From positions 1,054,001 through 1,118,000 of the forward strand of contig WACJ01000520.1 in assembly GCA_008973525.1 (NCBI GenBank): DNA of 64,000 bases. Direction: 5' to 3'. Shown here piece by piece: positions 56,391-64,000 of the stretch; position 1 is the first letter of the stretch; each line of letters opens with the position of its first letter. A model generated the notes under the pieces. The model was not told the DNA's origin. It saw nothing but the letters and a program-made list of their open reading frames with translations, and made no database searches. The translations under genes were made by a program, and so were the position numbers. This stretch comes from Stenopsyche tienmushanensis (Eukaryota > Arthropoda > Insecta > Trichoptera > Stenopsychidae).

Positions 56391-58541
56391 ATCTTCATAG
56401 CTAATAGCTCTTTTGGGTATAGCTTGAGACTCATTGTCGAGATTTATATTACTTTATAAACATAAAGTACTTTTATCAATTTTTAATAGTCAAAGTTGTA
56501 ATTTTTTTGATTAACAGAAATTCCGAACCTTCATGTGTAACAACGTATTATTTTCCATTTTGCTCTGTGGCTGTTTTAATCCAGGTTTAAACTGAAATCC
56601 TGCTTTTGAAATATAAAGTCAACTATCAGAATTATACAAAAGCATTTATAAAATATTGTTATTTCATATTAATATTCATAGATCTTGTTCTGCTTAAAAT
56701 TCTGTATTAAATTAACATTTCCTAATTCAATCATATATGGTATACAATGAAAAAATATTACATCAAATTTGTCTATCCCTGGGAAAATCTTTCATAATTA
56801 TAATGAAAGTTGGATAAATTATAAATTTAAATTAATATATTCTCTTTTATCCGTATGTGGAAGGTAATGGATGTCAGGAAAATGTATCTGTTGAAATTGA
56901 AATCAATACATGGCAATAGATTTTTGTATCTCTTTTGATAAAAAATCTCATGTTGAGGCTTATAAAAATTCAGCTCAAAGTGTCGCGAATGTATGGGTTA
57001 TTTATACAGTTGGCAAATTTAAGCCTTCCGGAAATGTAAGAAACACCAACATGTACGTCTGATATTAGTTATTCAATTGAAAATTGAGTCACGTCAGAGT
57101 GGAAGAGGACTGAAAGTGTCACCCAGTACTTTTATTAAATAAATTTTCCCGACGACGAAAAGCCTTCTAAGAATATTTAGACAGGGCATTTGTAAAAATG
57201 GCAACGACAGAGCAAAATTTTCCACCATCGGGAAGTAACGACCAAACGATTTTATTCAATTGTTAGTGAACTATTGAATTACGCTAGTACGTATCATATG
57301 GGACAGTTTTCCGATACATAAGTTTGGAACTTTGTCGCCGACCGCACAAAGGCGTAATGCCCGGGAAAACGTTCCACTGCGAAAAATGTCACTTCGGGTC
57401 ATTATTAATCCCGGAATGTTCCCTGCTATTGTCAGGCAATAAGTATAAATATACATTAATACGCGGCCGAAAGAAATAGAACCGAATGCCGTATTGCTTT
57501 ATTGACTATTTGTTTAAGATAACGGCAGTACAGCGCAAAATATACGGAAACATATCCTCTTAGGGGCCAAATATTTTTCTATTTATTTTATTTACAGCAG
57601 TTTTGATGCCATTTTAGATCGATGAACGACGATAAATTTGCCAATAAAGGATCTGTCTGGTATGTCTGGAATCCTGCGTGCATTTTTAATTCGAATCCCT
57701 CCGTCCCGGCTATAAAACGTAATTTATACGAGCCAAAAATATTTTTGCAGCATTGCATATCATCCATAAGCGATTGTTTTCATCGCTGGATAAAATTACA
57801 GATGATGCATGGATGGAAAATATCTTCTGAATATGTCCAATACGTCACGTCGTAAATGTAGTGTGTAAAATTTTACAGCGCAATTGCCGGTTGATGCGCT
57901 TTCGATGCATTTTGTTCGATATTTTAAGGATATTGTTCAAAGTTTTGTATACACAGGAGCACAAAGTATGGAAGAGAAGTGCCTGTAAAAGTACTAAAGT
58001 ATGCAATCTTATTATTCTGTAAATTTCTCACCTAAAACGTGAACTCTTTGCAATCGAAGAAAGCACGAGAAGAGTTACAATGAAACAGAAAATATACTTT
58101 TATTTCGGATGAAATTTTATAAGAAACCAGTGGTGCAGAATTTGACCTCAATGAAATACAATTGGATGCTTCGAAAACTTACTGTATTGATATTGGAAAG
58201 TTTAAAAAATAAACATAATATAGAGTTTCTGAAAGTAGACATATATCTGTCGAGGAAAAAGAAGCCGAACCCCATGTGTTCTAGAAAATCGTCCACAGTA
58301 AAACCAACATGGGTTTCTTAAAATCATTTTTATCATCACGCGAATTTTCTAATGAATTGTGACTTTCCAATATAAAAAGCGAGAAAATATGAATATCCGA
58401 CAAAATTAAATGAATTTTGATAAGATTCTGATCTTGCAGTGAACTAAGTGTGACTGCAATTTAATGATGATGATGATATCAATCGAAATACAATTCTTCT
58501 GGTTTTAAGTCGAAATATGATTTTCGAATTTCGACGAGTCA
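56391..58541. other. AT-rich single-copy DNA
   Basis: No gene recognised. The frame at 57622-57855 (77 codons) has ordinary composition (MNDDKFANKGSVWYVWNPAC) but no motif. (GAT)n occurs near 58465. Confidence 0.4.
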
Positions 58542-59002
58542 TTAGTAAACGTAATCCCGAAAGATTCGGGATTGAATTTTTTATCTAATAGAAATCGTAC
58601 ACTTCACCAGCACGTTGAAGGCTACTAAATCGAGACATTCTCGCCGAAATCTGGACGCTTGGAAACAGTGCCGTAACTATTAATAGGGACAGTAATTGTC
58701 TAATTTATGTAAACATATATAGAGTGTATATGTTTTTAAAATTGTTATACTAACCTTTTCCTACCGGTGATGTATTTACTACACATCGACTCTAATAATA
58801 GAGATATCGATATGAAATATAATAGATACGGAGTTCAGAATTTTTGTATTCCTCCGTAATATAATTATAAATCACATCAAAGTATTCTAGTATACAAGTA
58901 TTCATCTGCAGCGACGGAAATAAATAATTTGTCGAGGAATCGGGAATTTTCCGAGTTTTTGTCCGTGTCCCAGCAGAAAGAAATTTTATCAGTTAGATCC
59001 TG
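58542..59002 (+). mobile_element. hAT-M1 MITE copy, left end missing
   Basis: It starts TTAGTAAACGTAATCCCGAA at the same internal point as the copy at 41464. It continues through CCGAAATCTGGACGCTTGGA, CCTACCGGTGATGTATTTAC and CATCTGCAGCGACGGAAATA to TTTTATCAG. Terminal GGGAATCC repeats are absent. Confidence 0.7.
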
Positions 59003-60583
59003 ACTAAAGACCCAGACACCAAATGCACAAAAGACTTGAGAGCAAAACTTTGCACGTGTTTTGCTGCGCTCCTTTGTTATCGTTGGACAGTTCGTGCGGC
59101 ATCTAAATTCCCAATCGGTTCGTCTTCTCGATACGTTTTAAATGTTTATGAACTCTCTACTACGGCGAATGAGCCCTCTGTGGTAATATTTCGATATTCA
59201 ATCGAGGATCTGTTTCAACTATGGCTTCTAAACATGTCATCATAAAAAAGGATTTCCAGTTATATCTTACAAACATCGATTATCTAATTTAAATTTTGAA
59301 AACCAAAATCGACACATCGTAATGGTAACACTTCACTGTGAATTTCATTTATGGCTTTTGTGGTCTTGATAATGTAATTTGAATGGAATTTACTGAATAT
59401 AGTTCTTAAAAAAAACTAAAGAAAATCGGCAAGGACTTTTCGATATTACTAATATAAACATATTATGTTTTTCGCATTTAAAAAAATATGCCAAAGAATT
59501 AATTTATTAATAATCTGAGACGTTAAGTTGTTTTATGTACGTCTCCACTATCAGTAATCCACCCCTAGCATGCCTTATGTATTACATTTTGCTCCCCTAT
59601 TGCTTTCAGTGTTTTAAGAGGTGGGCGGAGACTGAAGGGATGAGTAAAATGATTTTTTTGTTCTATAACTTTGGTTTATTTTAAAAAATAATTCTTAATT
59701 CATAACACATAATTGAAAGGAAATTTTCAATAAGGACGCTTGAAATTTTTTATAGCGACCATATTGCTAATGTAACATTTATCAAATGTATTGTGAATTA
59801 TTCAATAATATATGGCAAATTATTATAAAATAATATATTATTGAATAACGTGTGCAAATTTGAAAAAAAATCATCTTTATCGATAGTGGCCTATTTTTGG
59901 ATGAATCGTTTAAATTTCATAGGATTGCGTAAAATTCCGGATTATATTTGAATCAGCTTTATATACTCTGTATGATATGAAGAATATATTTTATTTATTA
60001 ATAATAAGGTATTGATCTAAAAACTAAATAGATTTGCATTTGGATTTGATTATTATGGTATAAAATAGCAGAAAAATAGAATCTCATTTTTGAAGGTGAG
60101 CATTCAGAAACCAAGTGGAAATCCCATTGCAAAATACTGCAAAATGTTCCGGAACTAATGTATGAAAATGTGAGAAGCAATAAAGCTTCGAACAATTTGG
60201 AAGTTTTTCCACATTTTCCACTCGCATCGTCTAGTCGCACCCTCGGAAGACATTTGCTACCTCATTTCTTCGTCTCGGTGGCAATTCAGCACACATGCTC
60301 TGAAATATCTGTTTCGCGCGATATGAAATTATCGACTGCCCTGAATATTCATGAGATGTAAAAAACAATGAGGAGACGTGATTCACATCGTAAAACCGAG
60401 ATGCAAAACCGCCGATTGTAAAACAAAACGCACGTAAAGCGTTTGCTTCATCTCGTTATCCTGTGCAAATATTTTCGCTGCGCGGCTAAATATTTTTTAC
60501 CCCGAGTCATTTTTTTTACTATTAGACTATCAGATGGAATCGTTTGATGTTGGACTGTTTTTTGCTTCTATTTTCTTGCAAAG
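59003..60583. other. AT-rich single-copy DNA with a long hairpin
   Basis: No gene. TTATTCAATAATATAT (59798-59813) and its exact reverse complement (59833-59848) form a 16-bp perfect stem with a 19-base loop. The 3' end of this stretch is a pyrimidine-rich tract (TTTTTTGCTTCTATTTTCTT) ending in AG at 60583, discussed with the next entry. Confidence 0.45.
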
Positions 60584-60810
60584 GCCAAAATGAAAAACCA
60601 GCCTTCGAAAGAGCTTTTATTCCTACACAATGGGAACGGTACGCTCGGCAATGTGTAACAAAACAAGGAAAAGCTACATTTTTTGCTTATGAAAATGATC
60701 GCGGTGTACTTTATTCACAATTTCATATTTTCGAAACCGAAATAAATAATATTATTAATGAAAATCTCCGCAAAACATACACAAAGCCGCCTCAGTTATT
60801 GTTTGCTTAA
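60584..60810 (+). CDS. candidate terminal exon of an unidentified host gene
   Basis: A strong polypyrimidine tract and AG (60582-60583) precede an open segment of about 75 codons ending with TAA at 60808-60810. It would encode GQNEKPAFERAFIPTQWERY, ARQCVTKQGKATFFAYENDR, GVLYSQFHIFETEINNIINE and a TYTKPPQLLFA end. The balanced amino-acid mix, with Trp, Arg, Gln and Pro, contrasts with the Lys/Ile/Asn chance frames around it. The codon is split after its first base, so an upstream exon would be needed, and none was identified. I do not recognise the family. It may also be a chance frame. Confidence 0.33.
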
Positions 60811-62438
60811 AAATATAAATGGACTCTTCAAATAATGCTAAAATCACAACTAAGGAATATTTATATCGTACGCAATTTTATATCATCTCTCTTACTATTC
60901 ACGATCCGAACAGTTTTTAAACCTTTTTATTATTAGTCTTGGTTTTTTTCTCTCTTCGCTTTTAGATTAAGGAATCTCAATTTCATCCTTTTTATTTCAA
61001 TTTCGTTGTCTTTGGAACTTGTTTCAAAGCGATCTCGATGAAATAATTCCAAACGGAATCAAAGTCGAAAATCATATTTGTACACATTTCGACTCAAATC
61101 CAGAAAAAAGTTCAAGATATGAATTGAAAAACTCGAAAATTTATAGCAAATGGAAAGTCGTAATGAAGGAAATTATGTTTTGTAAAATTTTGTAAATAGA
61201 AATGAAAAAAATAAATGAATTCTTTCATAATTAAATAATCGGCAAGGATTTTTCGATACACTTTATAGTTATTGTTTAGTTATATGCTAAATATGTTTAT
61301 GTTTAATGAACTCATGATGATTTCTTTAGAATCTTTAACTGATCTAACTTTGCTTGTACCATATTATCAATTATATTTAAATCAATAACAATTGAAAAAG
61401 AAAAGATTCTACCCAGAATGTTTTTTCTGTCAAATAAATAACGCTGCTATTTCGACATTGTCTTCCCTTCCGAGTTTTTAGTCCAATATGAGCATATAGT
61501 GTAGACACGTGTCCCCTAGTTTCTTCGCACGTTTACTAACTGTGTGAAGATTAGTGCTACATTGAAGATGACAATGACGAATGGAGGGTTAAATCAACAC
61601 GGGCGTCACTTAACACGGGGCTTAGATTCCTTGATGGTTGATGCAGCGGGCGAGCTACAACCTAATATTTATGGGGCAGTGATGTATAACCCCCTTCCAT
61701 ATACAATATTAGCTTAAGCGAGAATAACATGGACTTTGAAACGTTCAATTTGAAATATTTATTATTTTTTCAGATGAAATTTACGTTGATAAATTTGGCA
61801 ATTTCGTTATAAGCCAATGTAGCTGATGATGGCGTTAAATTAATCAGTGTGACTTTGCTCTTCTGGATCGAAACGTTAGCTAGTGGGGAAATCAATCTTG
61901 GGTATGTGGGGTGATTGAGAGATTTTCGCTTTTAGCATCCTGACGTGAAAGGATTATATTGCCTTTCACGTGTGCCGAAATAGAGTTGACACCGTGTATG
62001 CCTTCAATTTACACCTACATAAGCGCATTGTGCCAAGATTAATGTCCCAACCCGGCAAACTGAAGCACTAATCTCGGATCGCATTCAGATCTAGGACCCA
62101 TTTTGACGAATGTATTGCAGATAAGTAAATCTTTGTCTTTACTCCGGAAACATTAGCTTGGCATTGCGGTTGTATTAGATATTAATTGCGGAAGGTAATG
62201 GGTGATTAATTTTCCTTGGGAATTGGGATAATAATAAATCAAGATTAGAATAAAAAATTTGTGGACTCAACATGGACGATAATCCTTCCTCATTTTTAGA
62301 ATTAATAAAATATACTGGTATTATTAAAAAATAATAATTTTAAAGTAGATATTACCGTTGCTTTGGAAACAAGCAACGATAATAAACGACGAGATTACTT
62401 ATTTTCAAAATTTGGCTATTAAATAACGAGACTGACAG
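60811..62438. other. single-copy DNA, possible 3' UTR at the start
   Basis: If 60584-60810 is a last exon, its UTR lies here. A perfect 10-bp stem is formed by ACGTGAAAGG (61943-61952) and CCTTTCACGT (61962-61971). No other feature seen. Confidence 0.4.
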
Positions 62439-62797
62439 TGTAGTCCGTTCTTCTATCGGGCTGTGATGTTGCTGGACGAATGAATGGGAATAGAAAGACT
62501 CTCTTCTCTAAATAACTATTTATTCCACACGAGAGAGAGATATATATGGCTGCAGGAAGGATGACCTCCCGCAGTCAAGGCTAACCGACGACTCTTCCGA
62601 CTCCCGCCTCCTGCGCGTCACTACCCAACCGGCAACGGCGCACGCGCAAGAAGCGATCAGTCGATATGCAGGTGCAATGTCTCCGCAGGTCCACAAGAGA
62701 TGGCGCTGTTAAAATAACACATTGCATCTGAAGAGAGATGGAAGATGTCGATGTTAACAGCGCCACTACGTGAGGATGGTAAATCGCCCACGCTACA
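62439..62797 (-). mobile_element. LTR-1 copy with deletion next to its terminus
   Basis: Plus strand starts TGTA and jumps directly to GTCCGTTCTTCTATCGGGCT, skipping the ~95 bp that carry CGTTTGAGGCGGGGGC in other copies. It then follows the family to ATCGCCCACGCTACA. AATAAATAGTTAT is kept on the minus strand near 62515. The flanks ACAG and CACA do not form a duplication. Confidence 0.75.
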
Positions 62798-64000
62798 CAC
62801 ACAATATAAAATAACAATGCAAAACGTACCATCATGCCAAGTAACAATGGTTTACTATAGTTCAACGTCTATGTATCGTCACGCCGCACTTTTGACGGAA
62901 TTACTTTCACAACGCTATAACGCTAGTATTGGACTTTTTATTAGAACAGTTTCATTCCATTTCTGATATTTTTTTATCGTAATTTAGTATTGGTAATATG
63001 TCCCAAAAGTCATGAAATATATTTTTTTGTCATCGGTAGAATCAGGATAGCTGACCCTTATTTCGAAATCACGTCATGACACTTTTGGCCAGGATGAAAA
63101 AATAAATAGGGAAAATAATGTTGATTATCTTTTTTAACACCTAGTTTGTACCTCAAAGACAGAACGTGAACGCTGCCTATTACATATGTGAATGTTTTTG
63201 AAAAATTTAGGAAAAGGGACTACTTGGGTGCTGTATCATAACAGTCATACGTCCTGGTAAAACACAGAGTAGCAACGCAGCCACTCTACTCAGATTTTTT
63301 GTTTGTTCCCGAAGATCAAGGAGAGGGAGTCTATACCAGTGGGTAACAGTTGAACTCTCAGAGTAATGATGTAGAGTAGAGGTGGGCATATACAGTCTCA
63401 TCGGTTTGCTGCTGGAGTAGCTTAGCTAGCATATGAAGCTTACCCTATGCTGCGTACTCGTTAAGTACAATGTAGAACTGTCGAATACAAAAGAAGCAGG
63501 AATGCTCTGTAAAAAAGGCGATACTACTATCTTCAATAGCTTAGTGCATACAGGTTAATAAAGGTTAAACAACTTTCATTAATAATAATTTTTGTCAAAA
63601 ATTAATACAAATAATTCAATAAGCATATATTTTTTATAATCATAAACGCTCTGGTTAAATTTAGTTTGGACGATGATTTTGAAAGCCATTTGGTATTCCA
63701 AATGTATCAACAAATCTTGAATTTGAATCCAATCTTCAATGATTATAGTCTGAGAAGCAATTCACGTTTGAATAAACCATTCATTGAATAAATAAGTTTT
63801 TCGTTGATGCGACCCTTTCTCGATCTATCCCGTTCTTAATAAGTAGATTATGTAACATTTTTCAAAAGATGATTGATATGGCATAATTTAAAAAAGTTAA
63901 GCCGGAAGTTAAGTATAAAAATGACTATGAATTTTTCACAGTTGATAAAAAATGAAAGTAATTAGTATGCTGTCAAAGCACGTTTCCATCTCTATCGTCT
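62798..64000. other. AT-rich single-copy DNA
   Basis: No gene. TAGAGGTGGGCATATACAGT near 63377 resembles one hAT terminal repeat type, but no partner end or duplication was found in the window. Confidence 0.4.

Noticed and set aside
58460..58485. Short GAT repeat as a microsatellite of note
   Set aside because: Only a few units; ordinary.
63370..63410. TAGAGGTGGGCA as a hAT terminus
   Set aside because: No partner terminus or 8-bp duplication within the window.

Overview
The window is eukaryotic and almost certainly from an arthropod, most likely an insect. It is AT-rich and has no dense coding or operons. Its recognisable content is R1-clade non-LTR retrotransposons, irritans-type and other mariners, hAT and piggyBac remnants, TTAA-flanked miniature elements, and an LTR family whose primer-binding site fits the 3' end of insect tRNA-Leu. 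I found no rRNA, tRNA, CRISPR array or confident host gene. The single-copy DNA between elements looks intergenic or intronic. The best possible host coding piece is a candidate terminal exon at 60584-60810.

Layout. 888-3870: a decayed hAT transposase is split by a 5'-truncated R1-type insertion (1151-3313) bounded by a perfect 14-bp target duplication. 3877-9419: a small hAT-like element, LTR-1 copies, a piggyBac transposase fragment, a TTAA element and an 800-bp hAT-type MITE with a perfect 8-bp duplication. 11589-12755: a second, diverged R1-type family (R1-B). 13925-14816: a composite repeat in two adjacent copies, followed by an R1 tail. 17518-20830: a 151-bp TTAA MITE, rearranged LTR-1 pieces and two mariner relics. 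23158-29385: more composite repeats, LTR-1 pieces and mariner fragments. 29800-43000: mostly single-copy AT-rich DNA with scattered TTAA elements and a possible tRNA-derived SINE. 44925-48824: an R1-B copy split by a complete, very young non-autonomous LTR retrotransposon, with a mariner MITE 14 bp beyond. 50043-64000: a solo LTR with target duplication, hAT MITEs, an internally deleted mariner, a TTAA element nested inside another TTAA element, and long single-copy stretches.

The strongest results are insertions whose target duplications, and in two cases the empty site in a paralogue within this window, can be read directly. These are the LTR element at 45786-48179, the nested TTAA element at 55840-56186 and the R1 insertion at 1151-3313. 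Together they give a relative order of activity: hAT before R1-A, R1-B before LTR-1, and TTAA element into TTAA element. Family names R1-A, R1-B, LTR-1, pB-M1, hAT-M1 and S-unit are local labels used only here. Identifications rest on motif reading by eye, not on database searches.
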